From NCBI GenBank assembly GCA_947359465.1, contig OX375881.1, positions 123,205,967 to 123,269,966 on the forward strand: 64,000 nt of DNA, read 5' to 3'. Every line of letters starts with the position of its first letter. Positions within the stretch are counted from its first letter, which is position 1. The notes under the pieces are model-generated. The model saw nothing but the letters and a program-made list of their open reading frames with translations. It made no database searches and was not told where the DNA came from. Position numbers and translations under genes: made by a program. This document shows, one piece after another, positions 42,086 to 52,463 of this stretch. This stretch comes from Metellina segmentata. Its lineage: Eukaryota; Arthropoda; Arachnida; Araneae; Tetragnathidae.

Positions 42086-43897
42086 ACACGCTAAATGTGG
42101 GAATGTTCATGTGACAAAAATGAGGAAATCTTCAAAATTTACTAAGTCACGTGGACCAATCGGATAATGAATCAGTGGATGGTACTCATCTCCGTCTTTT
42201 GGAACAATGTATATAAAAATATTACCATTACTCACTCTACTTTTATCTATTCAATGTAAGCATAGGTAAAAATTTCGCGAAATTCTTGTTTTAAATAGTA
42301 TTTTAGCTTGACACAGTTTGCATTACCTCTTAAGATTCATCACTATGAATCCAATTGAATGTAATTATTTGAGTTCTAGCATTTTGAACATAACTCATAA
42401 AAAGTTGATCAATCATTTAAAATTCCTTAAGATGATGATGTTTGCTTGATGTTTGGGCTTTTACACTCTCAATTCTGGTAACCCGGCTCTTGTTTAATAT
42501 GTGGGCTACCGGAATGAAGTGGAAGGTTGACGGCCAATTCTCCGATTTGGCGAGAAAAACCAACGCCAATCAAGACCAAACCGTTAATTAGATTTTAACC
42601 ATCCTTATCATGCATAGTTGTTACCATAAATAAAAATAAAAAATAATAGTAAAGTTATAAATGATTGATTTCTGTTGATCTTTCGAGAAAATCCCAAACT
42701 AATTTGTATAGGACCGATAAAATTTCGGTTACCAACATTACTATCAACTGATACAAGAAGCAATAGACTCTTTAGTTCAGATGTATCAACTCGGGAAAAC
42801 CAGTTTTCCAATTCATCAATAGTCAATATTTTTTATTGAAAAAATCTACATAGGAAAACGTGTTGAATGAGAAGTTCTTTTGCTAGATATATTATACAAA
42901 TGCATCCAATATCTACATATCTATACATGATATAAAAACTTTTGAGAGGTACCATAGTATTTCTTTAAGCTGCTAAAAGGATATTTTCCATTAAATCCGT
43001 TTTAAACCGTCTTATACTTTGATAAAACTTTTATATTGATTTCCATTCGCAACGAACATTATATTATTGATAATAGTTATCTGTAGATGTATAAGCATGC
43101 CAGTAAAGCGAAAAGATGTGTTGAATGAAAGTACAAAACTATCTTTAAAACTATATTATTTTAATATAATTCTACAAACCTGATATACGAGTTTTCATGC
43201 GAAAAACACATATTTTCCTTCAGGTGGCGTAAGAGATAGAACAGGTGAAAAATGATAGAATTTTCATAACTCTGGGATTCCTAGAACATCATATGATAAA
43301 CGTATTCAGGAAAACCCCGGGGAATTTTAAATGGTCACACATTTTATCCGGGCAAATATTGCTCCACACTTCTACGCTCCGTAAAAGGTTTTAGTGGGAA
43401 GGAGTTATTTAGAGAATTTAGGTCGTTTCCTAATGAGAAGTTGAATTAAAGTTAAATGTTTTCCAGCCGTTACTAAATTTTTTTAGAGCATGACAAATCC
43501 TCGAGTTGAGTATTTATAAATTCGCCAGTAAAGAGTATATATTTTTATACCCATGCCCTTAATTGTTCGGGACACTTTCAAAAATCTTTGTTTGAACCAA
43601 GATATTCAAAAGCGATTCTCAAATGTTTTTTGTTTTTGGACATATTGACATTTTTTTTGTGTCTTATAGGAATTGTTAATGATCCAATTTAGTACTATGT
43701 GCTGTAATATGGGATGCTATATATTCGTTCATATTAATAAACACCGATGCTAAGTATTTAATTCATATTCGAAACTACGTAAAGTACAATTTTAAAAGAG
43801 TAACTTAAACAACTCCGTGAAATTTATGTAGTTTGAAAGAATTATTTCTGAAAATTATGTTAGAGTAAAAATACAACATGTTGTCATTTTTTTTGTC
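42086..43897. other. Unassigned AT-rich interval
   Basis: One of the longest stretches with no recognised repeat or coding signal. Confidence 0.4.
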
Positions 43898-44172
43898 TCT
43901 GTGGCCGCGTTAGCAAGATTGGAACAGCAACAATTTAGCAACCGGAGGGTTTCGAGTACGATTCTAACCAAAGACCGGCGTGTGGAAAAATATCCTCACG
44001 TTGGCGTGGTGTGGACGTTTGGAGAGTGGGTTGCTAGCTCAGGTGTGACCTCCTCATCTAAATGGGATTCAAAATTATGTTATCTTCGGATTCTTTCCTT
44101 GGGGATTGATCCCGCACCGGCGTCAATTGACCATTGTGTTTATCAAGTGCGACGTTAATTAAAATACATACC
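43898..44172 (+). repeat. SINE, A-head, full length
   Basis: GTGGCCGCGTTAGCAAGATT, GGTTTCGAGTACGATTCTAA, CACGTTGGCGTGGTGTGGAC, GGGGATTGATCCCGCACCGG and GTGCGACGTTAATTAAAATA. The 85-codon frame 43901-44158 is SINE sequence, not a gene. Confidence 0.93.
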
Positions 44173-44818
44173 TGAAATACCACTTTGCACTTGGAATTTC
44201 ATATCAAATTATTTCAATTTATGATTGATTTTTCCTACTAACGTGTTAAAGTAACCATCAATGTCAATTGTAATATGAACATTAAAATTATTTTTGCTGA
44301 GAATGATTCTAAAATGCAATTTGCACAGTTCAAATCAAATTGTTGAAAATTATATTTGAGTTTTTCCTACTAATACGTTAAAAACAATAATTTATGCTAT
44401 TTTCAATCCAAACAATTGATCTATTTCCAATGTGTAGAAACAAAACTTAGAATCATGTCTCAGAACTCTTTGAATGCATCTGTTTTTCTTGCAAAATACA
44501 AAATTCAAAATTCCTTATTTTAGTCTTATCTTTATATTCAGGGACAGGGGTTATCAACGAGCCAAAACATTTTCTTAGAGATAGGTCTTCCCGTCAATGG
44601 ATATAAATTGATAAATCGATTCTATTTGTCTTCGGGTGAGGCGGCGAAACTGTTCAACGGAATGTTACAAATGAACACTTTTTTTCTAAGGGTTAAGTGA
44701 GCCGTAATATGATGGATGTTAATTAGTCTCTAGCGAATGCAACACTTTCTCAATGTTGCTTTCCCATTCTCATCTTCTGTCCTTCTGCTCTCCTCTCTGC
44801 CTCTATCTCTTTGTTTTA
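44173..44818. other. Unassigned AT-rich interval
   Basis: A decayed duplication is hinted at by TTTTTCCTACTAACGTGTTA (44230) and TTTTTCCTACTAATACGTTA (44361). Nothing else was seen. Confidence 0.4.
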
Positions 44819-45087
44819 GGTAGGTATGTAGGTATTTTAATTAACGTCGCACTGGAACGCAACACAACGTACTAGTGGCGACGGTCAGCGATCAAACCCG
44901 AGAGTAAGAGATCGGAGGACAGCACGTAATTTTAATACACGATTAGTTGACCAGGTCTCATCTGACATGGATTCCAAATTACGTAGTGCTGTTTTCTGAT
45001 CTGCTCCTAGGAATCGATTCCAGCCCGTCTCCAATAGCTCGTTGTTTGGTTGTTCCAGCGCGATGCTAATTAAAATATATACATACC
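44819..45087. repeat. Fold-back unit of two inverted SINE 3' halves
   Basis: The left arm runs GGTAGGTATGTAGGTATTTT, AATTAACGTCGCACTGGA (minus-strand SINE tail) to about 44955. The right arm runs TTCCAAATTACGTAGTGCTG to CGCGATGCTAATTAAAATAT ATACATACC (plus-strand tail). The tails point outward, so the 269-bp unit has SINE tails as terminal inverted repeats, with no head in either arm. Confidence 0.85.
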
Positions 45088-45186
45088 ATTTTGTTAGCTT
45101 CCATTTTTGATTTACCTAATTATAATCACACTGCGTAGTTCAATTAAAGATGTATATTTCAATGGGACGTTAAACTGAAAAGCGTC

Positions 45187-45490
45187 GGTAGTTTAATTAG
45201 CATCGCAGTGGAAGAACACAGTAGGCTATTGGCGCCATTCCGGGATCCATCTCCCAAGTGAAAGATCCAAAGACAACACCATGCAATTTTGAATCACGTT
45301 CAGATGACGAGGTCACACCGGTGCTAACATCCCAGTCTCCAAACGTCCACCACATATCAGCATGAGGGAGTTTTAGGGCACAATAGATTTAACGTGCACT
45401 ATTCCCTTTATACAGAACGATCTTTGGTCGGATTCGAACTCGCAACGGTTGTTAATCGTTAGCTCTTCCAACCTTTCTACTACGGGCCCG
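45187..45490 (-). repeat. SINE, full length
   Basis: GGTAGTTTAATTAGCATCGC, GATGACGAGGTCACACCGGT, GGTCGGATTCGAACTCGCAA (B-box complement) and CTTCCAACCTTTCTACTACG plus GGCCC cover tail to head. Confidence 0.93.
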
Positions 45491-45574
45491 ATTACTTATA
45501 GAGTTTCGGATAGTATTTTTTTATCAAGATGTAGCTTTAAACATTTTTATGACCGTATCACTTTATTTCCCATC

Positions 45575-45715
45575 CTGGTGATTGTCTCGACGAAGTAACT
45601 CCTTATCAGCAAAACCATAAGTGGATTTGGATGGACGAGATATCTCGTCACTTACAATATTGGTAAAAAATGGTTAAATATATATCTCGCCGAAACCACT
45701 CGGAATATTAAGCAC
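45575..45715 (-). repeat. Palindromic repeat family, copy 12
   Basis: Exact GACGAGATATCTCGTC at 45634-45649. It ends TATATATCTCGCCGAAACCA CTCGG, the complement of the family start. Confidence 0.8.
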
Positions 45716-45760
45716 CGTTCTAGGTTAAACCACCAAAATTGTAAAAAAGTTCAAAGTGTA

Positions 45761-46544
45761 TAACTCTATAACAAAAAAATCGACGCACCAAGAAGTGCAG
45801 AATTACAGTGGTGCCGGGCTCGATTCACTTAGAACGGCGCTGACTGTGGACGTATAGTCTTTAGTGACGAGTCCCATTTCCACCTGTGTCCTGACGACAA
45901 CCGCAAACATGTATGGAGACATTCAGGGCAACGTGGAGATCCTGCCCATACAATTGCACGCCATGCATACCCACAACAGGGTGTTAGGATCTGGGGTGCC
46001 ATCTGCTTGATAGCCCTTTGGTAGTCATTTCTGGCACACTTGCAGCACAGAGGGACGTAGACGACGCTCTTCGACCGGTTGTATTCCTTGTGCGAAACCC
46101 CGGACTAACTTTTCAACAAGACCGCACATGGCATGTGTTGCTATGAATTGTCTTCAATATTTCCCAACACTTCTTTGGCCAGCTAGATCTCCTGATCTCT
46201 CTCCCCATAGAGCACATTTGTGACGTTATGAGAAGGCGATTGCACCCATCCCGAAATGTTGACCGTTTAGCCCGACAGTTGGAGACAATTTGGCAAGACA
46301 TTCCACAGGACGCCATCAGGGAACTTTTTTAGTGTATGCCACGCCGGGTGACGCATCCAGGTCAGAGGTGGATCAACGCCTTGTTGATTCCTTCCCTTTG
46401 TAACGGTCAAATTCTGAAATAAATCATTCAATTGTTCTGAAATTTGATTCGTTTATTTTTTTAAGTATGTTCTTCACATCCACCCATTTTTATCGCAATC
46501 AGACAACTCCTTGGTGCGTCGATATTTTTTTGTTATGGAGTGTA
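45761..46544 (+). mobile_element. Tc1-like element with N-terminal deletion
   Basis: The left end TAACTCTATAACAAAAAAAT plus CGACGCACCAAG and the right end CTTGGTGCGTCGATATTTTT plus TTGTTATGGAGTG are inverted repeats. They match the ends of the element at 48521-49921, so both belong to one family. The 5' third of the transposase is gone; the left repeat is joined directly to the catalytic region. Confidence 0.88.
45800..46400 (+). pseudogene. Tc1-like transposase, catalytic domain only
   Basis: Reading with frameshifts: IVFSDESHFHLCPDDNRKHV (first catalytic Asp, about 45860), RHSGQRGDPAHTIARHAYPQ, LTFQQDRTWHV (second Asp, about 46110, with Asn-Ala of the usual DNARPH changed), then WPARSPDLSPIEH spanning a frameshift (Glu, about 46205). 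The C-terminal LARQLETIWQDIPQDAIREL follows and is closed by a stop at about 46330. It is a decayed relative of the transposase at 48669-49690. Confidence 0.83.
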
Positions 46545-47567
46545 CATAAACGTTTGTCGCTCTATGAACATTTTCTTCTACGCTGGAGCTATTAAGACCC
46601 AAGAACTAGGTTGGTCAAATATGGCCATAGCGTCAAAAAACTACAAAACCAACCAACCTAAGACCTAGGACGTAATGCTGATTTCGAACGTACACTAAGC
46701 TCCATGTCAAAATTGGTATTCAAACCCAGAGCCTTTCGAAAATATAGCTTTCTGTAATTAAGTACGAGTCAGAAATTTACAAAGCATACCCGAATCGAAA
46801 TAAAAATCACTATCTTAACGTTCCAAACTAACATTTTGCAACTTATCACGATTCTACTATCTGGACTGTATAACATATAAAAGGCCTCAAAACCCCAATA
46901 TCAAACGACTAAAATTTATAAATAGAAAACTTGATCACTGTTTACATCTATGCTCGTCCGAATCGTTAAAACAACCTATAAAGTTGAAAGAAGGTTTTGT
47001 AACAGACACTTTACATAAATGGGATAGTACATTTTACCTAGAAATCATCCTATGTACCGTATCGAAAGTAATCCTGTTTTAAAATTTAGACTCATTAGTT
47101 CGCAATTTTATGTCTCACGCCTTTAGTTGAAATTTCCCTCCTTTCGGAGCTAATATTGATTTTCTCTTCGAGTTTGATGGGATAAGCGAGTTAAGCGTTT
47201 CCGTAAAGAAAATATAAAGCAATATTTAATCATTCAACATGTGCGTACATTAAAATGTGACAACATTGCTTCAGCATTTTTCTCTTTTCAGTAAATTTAT
47301 TAGCGGTAAGTGTGTTATAAGTAACGTATCCAGTAATTATTTTATAATGAATAATTTTATTAAGGAGTAAAAGTTCTGATTGGGCATTTAACCAAACGAT
47401 TTTTATTGTTTCTAAAGTAAAAATTCTAAACATTGTTATGCTTTTCATAATTATGTATTTATCAGCCCAATTAGAGTTAATTTTTAATTTAAACAAACAG
47501 CGGAACAAATATATTACTTCCGGTATTACAATATTCTAGCTAGAAAGATAATGGAAGTTACTTTGCT
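46545..47567. other. Unassigned AT-rich interval
   Basis: Near 46605-46670 an imperfect inverted repeat (CTAGGTTGGT / ACCAACCTAAG) was noticed. No gene. Confidence 0.4.
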
Positions 47568-47656
47568 CTTGGTTTTGACCAGATATCTCGTCCATCATGA
47601 TAACTAAGTTTGCTAATGACGAGATATCTCGTCATCGAGAACTGACCAATTTTTTC
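47568..47656 (+). repeat. Palindromic repeat family, copy 13
   Basis: GACCAGATATCTCGTCCATC ATGATAACTAAGTTTGCTAA TGACGAGATATCTCGTCATC (second palindrome exact, 47618-47633), then GAACTGACCAATTTT. The unit-to-unit distance is about 40 bases. Confidence 0.85.
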
Positions 47657-47873
47657 AACCAATCATCGTACCATCGTAATTTTGAGCAAGGGTCAGGCGA
47701 CGAGGTCAAGACCTCATCTGACACCCCCACTCTTCAAACTTGCCAATAGGAGTACACTTTAGACTACGTAGATTTAACGTGCATCAGCATCCGCGTTCAC
47801 GACTGTTTTTAGTTGGATCGATTTTCTAGCTCTCCGTTTGCTAATCCCTACCAGCTGGTCTGCCACTACCCCA
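47657..47873 (-). repeat. SINE, tail lost
   Basis: CATCGTAATTTTGAGCAAGG, CCACTCTTCAAACTTGCC, GATTTAACGTGCATCAGC and CTACCAGCTGGTCTGCCACT (A-box complement). It abuts the palindromic repeat. Confidence 0.82.
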
Positions 47874-48032
47874 ATAAAGTTAACCTTCAGATTCTGCAAA
47901 AAAGGAAGTACAAAATGCGTAAATGATCTATCGTAATTAAAAAAAAACATTCTATCTTTTTATACTAACACAATTTTAAATGGAAAACACGATACATCCG
48001 TATAATTTGTACTTCTTTTTCGCGAACAATCT

Positions 48033-48120
48033 AAATGGTTTCGACGAGATATCTCGTCCAACAAGATATTCCCGATTTTTGATGTGATAAAATAAATCAT
48101 TATCTGGTCAGCTTAAGTTA
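48033..48120 (+). repeat. Palindromic repeat family, copy 14
   Basis: ATGGTTTCGACGAGATATCT CGTCCAACAAGATATTCCCG (exact palindrome 48043-48058), then CATTATCTGGTCAGC. Confidence 0.82.
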
Positions 48121-48520
48121 TCCGGATACGTTCGAGACCCTTTTTTTATGTGGTCTAGAAACATTTTAACGATATTTTTTATGTTTAGTATTATTAAAAA
48201 CAATAGCATTGGGTTATCATAATTTAAAATATATATGAATAATTTTGTAAAAATGATAAATATATATGAAATTTTAAAGCAAAGTGACAAAACCTTCAAA
48301 TGTGCTACATGAAAATCTATTCAACCAATTAAAATTTTTGCTACCAAAATAAACTACATGTGATTTTCTAGGGAACGAAAAATAATCGAAAATATACATA
48401 TAAATAAACAAAAATTTTAAAAGCGATCAAAAAATGAATATGATTTTTGATAGTTTTACATTCCTTTTTCTTAAAAAAATGGCCATAATTTAAAAAAATT
48501 TCAACTCGGCATAATTATTC
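48121..48520. other. Unassigned AT-rich interval
   Basis: Nothing recognised. Confidence 0.35.
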
Positions 48521-48668
48521 TACATTCTATAACAAAAACATCGACACACAAGGAAGAAGTTGTCCGATGGAGACAAAAATTGGTGGATAGGAAAATTATG
48601 TACAGAATAGAAAAATATTAAAATTTGAGAACAATTGAATGATTTATTTCAGAGTTTCAGTAACGAGC

Positions 48669-49268
48669 TCAATAAGGTGTTGACCCGCCTCTAGCCTGGA
48701 ACCAAGCTGTCACACTGCGTGGCATACACCGATAAAGCTCCCGGATGGTCTTCTGCGGTATTTCTTGCCAAATTTGCTCCAATTGTCGGACTACGTCATC
48801 AACATGCCCTACCGGATGCAGTCGCCTTCCCATCATATCCCAGACATGCTCGATGGGAGAGAGATCTGGTGATCTGGCTGGCCAAGAAAGTGTTTGACAA
48901 GCTTGAAGAAAATTCATAGCAACACGTGCCGTATGTGGTCTGGCATTGTCTTGCTGAAAAATAAGCCCAGGGTACTGCGAAAGGAACGGTAGCAAAACAG
49001 GTCTCAGAATGTCGTAAACGTACCGCTGTGCTGTAAGTGTACCTCTAATGACGACCAAAGGGGTCCGGCTATCAAAGGAAATGGCACCCCAGATCATAAC
49101 TCCTTGTTGAGGGCCCGTGTGACGTGCAATAGTGAAAGCAGGATCGGCACGCTGCCCTGTGCGAATCCAGACACATCTTCGATGATCGTCAGGACACAGT
49201 TGTAAGCGGGATTCGTCGCTAAAGACTATTCGTCCCCAGTCAGCATCATTCCAGCCTGATCGAGCCAA
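48669..49268 (-). pseudogene. Tc1-like transposase, intact catalytic domain (199 codons)
   Basis: RIVFSDESRLQLCPDD carries the first catalytic Asp (residue 18), YPGLIFQQDNARPHTARV the second (residue 107), and SPDLSPIEHVWD the Glu (residue 140). HTGPQQGVMIWGAISFDSRT and AQRYVYDILRPVLLPFL are typical central blocks, and VRQLEQIWQEIPQKTIREL closes the domain. All three acidic residues are present, and 32 residues separate the second Asp from the Glu, two fewer than in classical Tc1. The true protein started upstream (about 49690), where stops and a frameshift occur, so this is the surviving half of a dead gene. Confidence 0.9.
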
Positions 49269-49690
49269 TCACCACTGTAATCTGACTCGACAGTGTGCAG
49301 GCGTGAGTGGCAGTTGGCGTAACGGTCGGTACGAGCGTAGATTTCACTATGTCGGCCGTCTGTGAATGGTCATGGTGGACACTCGTGTGTGGGTCGCACG
49401 ACTGATGGTTGATAGCGATGAATCAGGCGCTGTGACAGCTGATCTGACAATCCCTCTGTCTTCGCGATCTGTTGTGGCCCTACGTCGACCGCTACCATCA
49501 TGTCGCTGAAATCTGCCATTGTCCACCCACTCTTGCCAGCATCTTCTAATCTCCGCATCGCTTCGACTCGCATGACGAGCGATTCTCCGATTTGCTCAAC
49601 CTGCCTCTTTCAATGCAATGATACGACCTCTTTCAAACTCTTAAAGTTGCATGTAATGAGCTCGAATCCTGCGGCGAGGCATTATTTCAG
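49269..49690 (-). pseudogene. Tc1-like transposase, DNA-binding half with stops
   Basis: The probable native start reads MPRRRIRAHYMQL at about 49683, then a stop, then EFERGRIIALKEAG, a stop, and NRRIARHASRSDAEIRRCWQ with EWVDNGRFQRHDGSGRRRAT. This is the paired-type helix-turn-helix region followed by the basic linker of Tc1 transposases. QLPLTPAHCRVRLQWC then leads into the catalytic half. The open frame 49370-49573 is a different, shadow frame. Confidence 0.82.
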
Positions 49691-49921
49691 TCGTTAAAAT
49701 GTATCTTAATTCGCAATGCAGCAGAAAAAACAGTTCAAGAACAACTCCTTATATACATCTGCTGGATGCGAAGTTCCGATGCGCTGGAGATCGCACTATT
49801 CATTCATTGGACACCAAATTTTAATCGTTTGCATATTTGTTCAAAACATTTTTGCATACGAATTTTCAAAGCAATCGGATGATTCCTTCGTGGTGCGTCT
49901 ATTTTTTTGTTATAGAGTGTA

Positions 49922-50419
49922 GTTTATTCCCCAGAAAACATTATAAAGAACAAATTCTCGAAGTTTTATGAGAATCCATCCAAACTTTTTGTGTTATAAC
50001 ATTTGAAGTGATGAAAAATTGCATAAAAAGTTATTTAGAGTACACAATAGTTTGCTCTATCTTTGCTGTTACTGTTTGTGTAAATAATTTTGTTCTTCGC
50101 TTCTCTTTAAACATGTTCATACTATTTCCAAAAGAGAAATCCTTTAAACATTTTAGAAACGTTTCTAAAATTATATTTGCAAAAATGCAAGTTTTAAATT
50201 AAAATTTTGGCAGGTTTTTGGCGTTTTGGTCTTTTAACATCCACTTCCGGTGTTTTCCAATACCTACTTCCAGTTTTCCCGCCTTGATTAAAATCTTAAT
50301 ATCTGCAACTAATTCACTTAAAGAAAAAAATCAAACATACTTTGAAAATTCATATAAATACTCTATCAAATAAGATCAAAAACGTTTTATGACATTTTTA
50401 ACGTATTCGGATAGCATAA
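49922..50419. other. Unassigned AT-rich interval
   Basis: The frame 50008-50202 encodes a hydrophobic 64-residue peptide without known features; chance is likely. Confidence 0.3.
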
Positions 50420-50512
50420 CTCGATGACGAGGTATTTCGTCACTTTCAAAATATGCCAGATTTTGATAGACGTGATATCGCGGCGAAACCACCTTGGAGA
50501 GTTACTAACTTA
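50420..50512 (-). repeat. Palindromic repeat family, copy 15
   Basis: CGATGACGAGGTATTTCGTC ACTTTCAAAATATGCCAGAT and ACGTGATATCGCGGCGAAAC CACCTTGG, ending as copies 1 and 12 do. Confidence 0.7.
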
Positions 50513-50514
50513 AT

Positions 50515-51020
50515 TTTCAATCTGTTCTCGCTATATCCCTCGCCTTGACGAGTATCTCCAGAAGTACGATGCATCAACGTTACTTCCTTTTTCATTTAGT
50601 TCTTCAACGTGAATCTGGAACTAACGTAAGCATTGCTTTGTAAACGCTACCGTTCCCAAGCAATCACCCGTCTCCCATTTCCTCTCTGCGCTCCTTCTAT
50701 TGTATGCCCTCGTTTGTTACCGCAAATAGCATTTGCTGAATGGATGGCGTATATCGCGTGTGAAATATCGCGGTGCTTTCGTTGAGTGACGTTTTCCGCT
50801 GGCGATGGACGCGCAATGGGCAAATGGAAGTGCTGAAATACGAATCGTTCAGCATCCGTCCGTTTTCTTTCGTGACACTTCTCCGCGCACTGCCATTTAT
50901 CCAACACTCAAGCAATCCACATCAGTTGCGCGAGCATTCCTCTCTGAGCTCAGTACAAACAAACGGTGGATTAAGATGTATGTACACACTAGAAATCCTG
51001 ACAATCGACCAGAAGGTCTA
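50515..51020. other. GC-richer island with overlapping open frames
   Basis: This segment is clearly less AT-rich than its flanks and contains several CpGs. Open frames overlap on both strands: 50805-51095 and 50773-51021 (+), 50647-50907 and 50697-50915 (-). None shows a domain I recognise. It could hold a host exon or promoter, or a decayed element. Confidence 0.3.
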
Positions 51021-51821
51021 AATTTTGTTTTATTGCTTCAAAATAATCTTAATGTTTTTAGCTTTCAAATGATGCCAAGATCTTGCGAATATTAGAAATA
51101 GTTTTCTAATTACAAGGCTTTTTGTTATGTACTGTCACCATGAACAGACATCTTTCCAAAATTTTAAACTCAATTTCTGAAGAAACCAATTTTTGCAATA
51201 CGATGCTTTGTTCAAACAAACATAACTCGACAATAAATTAATTTATTATAATTATGTTTGTATCATTATAATCTAATTAAAACAAAGAAATGTATTTTAA
51301 TGGTTTTTTAAATGCTAAATTTCTAGAAAAAAATCTTGATTTTTTATGCATCCTTGGAGAAAAAATTTGTAACAGAAAAACTTTTCTCTTTAGCAACTTG
51401 ATTCAGGTTCAAAACATGAAAACTAATGTTGGAAATAATTTGCAACTAGAATTGTTTTTCTAGACAAAGTAGAATTTGAGATATCACTGTTCAAAACACA
51501 TGCTAATTAGCTCATTATAGCTTAATTAGCTAGTTAATAGTTAGTTTAATGTTATTTTTTTCTCACTGAAATACTTTTAATCGTAAACCATTGACCTACT
51601 GTGAAAAAAATTGAATTTTTAAAGTTAAAAAAAACTTTTAATCGGTACGTACACCTTAAAGATACCAAGTACAGGATAGACTTGAACGACACATTTCTTT
51701 CATTGTTTTCGTTTGGAATAGAATTTCTCTGGAAGGCTTTTAGGTGACAGTCAAAATTCAATAAATAATTTGCTACTTAAGAATACATTTTCTGACTGGT
51801 CGCGTTGGGTGATTCGATGGT
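51021..51821. other. Unassigned AT-rich interval
   Basis: Nothing recognised. Confidence 0.35.
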
Positions 51822-52093
51822 TATTGAATGAACGTCGCACTGGAGAAACACAACGGGCTATATTGGCAATGGTCCGGGATCAACCCTCGAAGGGAAAGAT
51901 CCGAAGAAAATAGTGCATCATTTTGAATGACAAGGTCTCACCTGATAAGGCACCTCATTCTCCAAACTTACAGACTATGCCAACGAGAGGAAATAGGAGG
52001 CCACGACACAATATTTAACGTATACTAGCTCCCTTTGCACACGACAGTGTTTGGTTAGATTTGAACTCGCGACCCTCCTTTTGCTAATCGCTG
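51822..52093 (-). repeat. SINE, nearly full length
   Basis: GAACGTCGCACTGGAGAAAC, GGTCCGGGATCAACCCTCGA, TTTGGTTAGATTTGAACTCG and CGACCCTCCTTTTGCTAATC (A-head complement). It stands head to head with the next copy. Confidence 0.9.
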
Positions 52094-52117
52094 ACCAGCC
52101 TGGTCTCCGATTAGCAA

Positions 52118-52463
52118 ACCCCGTCTGGTAGTTAAGGTGTTAGCCTCTAGATCGGAAGGTTCCTGGTTCAAATCCGGGTCAGTTGATAGATGTTTGTAAA
52201 CGTATTATGTAGAGGCGGCTGGTTCACTTTAAATCTATCGAGGCCGAAAATCCTCTCGTTGGGTTGGTGTGGATGTTTGGTGAGTGGGGTGCCAGCTCGG
52301 GTGTTGCCTCGTTATCTGACCATGGTTCAAAATTACGTGGTGTTGCCTCGTTATCTGACCATGGTTCAAAATTACGTGGTGTTGCCCTCGAATCTTTCCC
52401 TTAATACCTGATCGTCTTCAATAATCCATTGTGTTGCTCTAGAACGACGTAAATTACCAAATA
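52118..52463 (+). repeat. SINE, B-head variant
   Basis: The head reads GTCTGGTAGTTAAGGTGTTA, GCCTCTAGATCGGAAGGTTC and CTGGTTCAAATCCGGGTCAG. This is unlike the A-head and shared only with 33-354. The same body follows (TGAGTGGGGTGCCAGCTCGG), and the tail is TCTAGAACGACGTAAATTAC C. A 39-bp tandem duplication lies at 52302-52379. The 73-codon frame here is SINE sequence. Confidence 0.9.

Larger units (their letters stand above)
48521..49921 (-). mobile_element. Tc1-like transposon, end to end (1.4 kb)
   Basis: Inverted ends TACATTCTATAACAAAAACA plus TCGACACACAAGGAA (left) and TTCCTTCGTGGTGCGTCTAT plus TTTTTTGTTATAGAGTGTA (right). The minus-strand transposase spans 48669-49690. This is the best preserved transposon of the window. 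Confidence 0.9.

Noticed and set aside
52190..52411. Open frames at 43901-44158, 52190-52411 and 53340-53564
   Set aside because: All three are full-length or partial SINE copies read in one frame. Their peptides are not related to any protein, and the similarity between them is at the DNA level.
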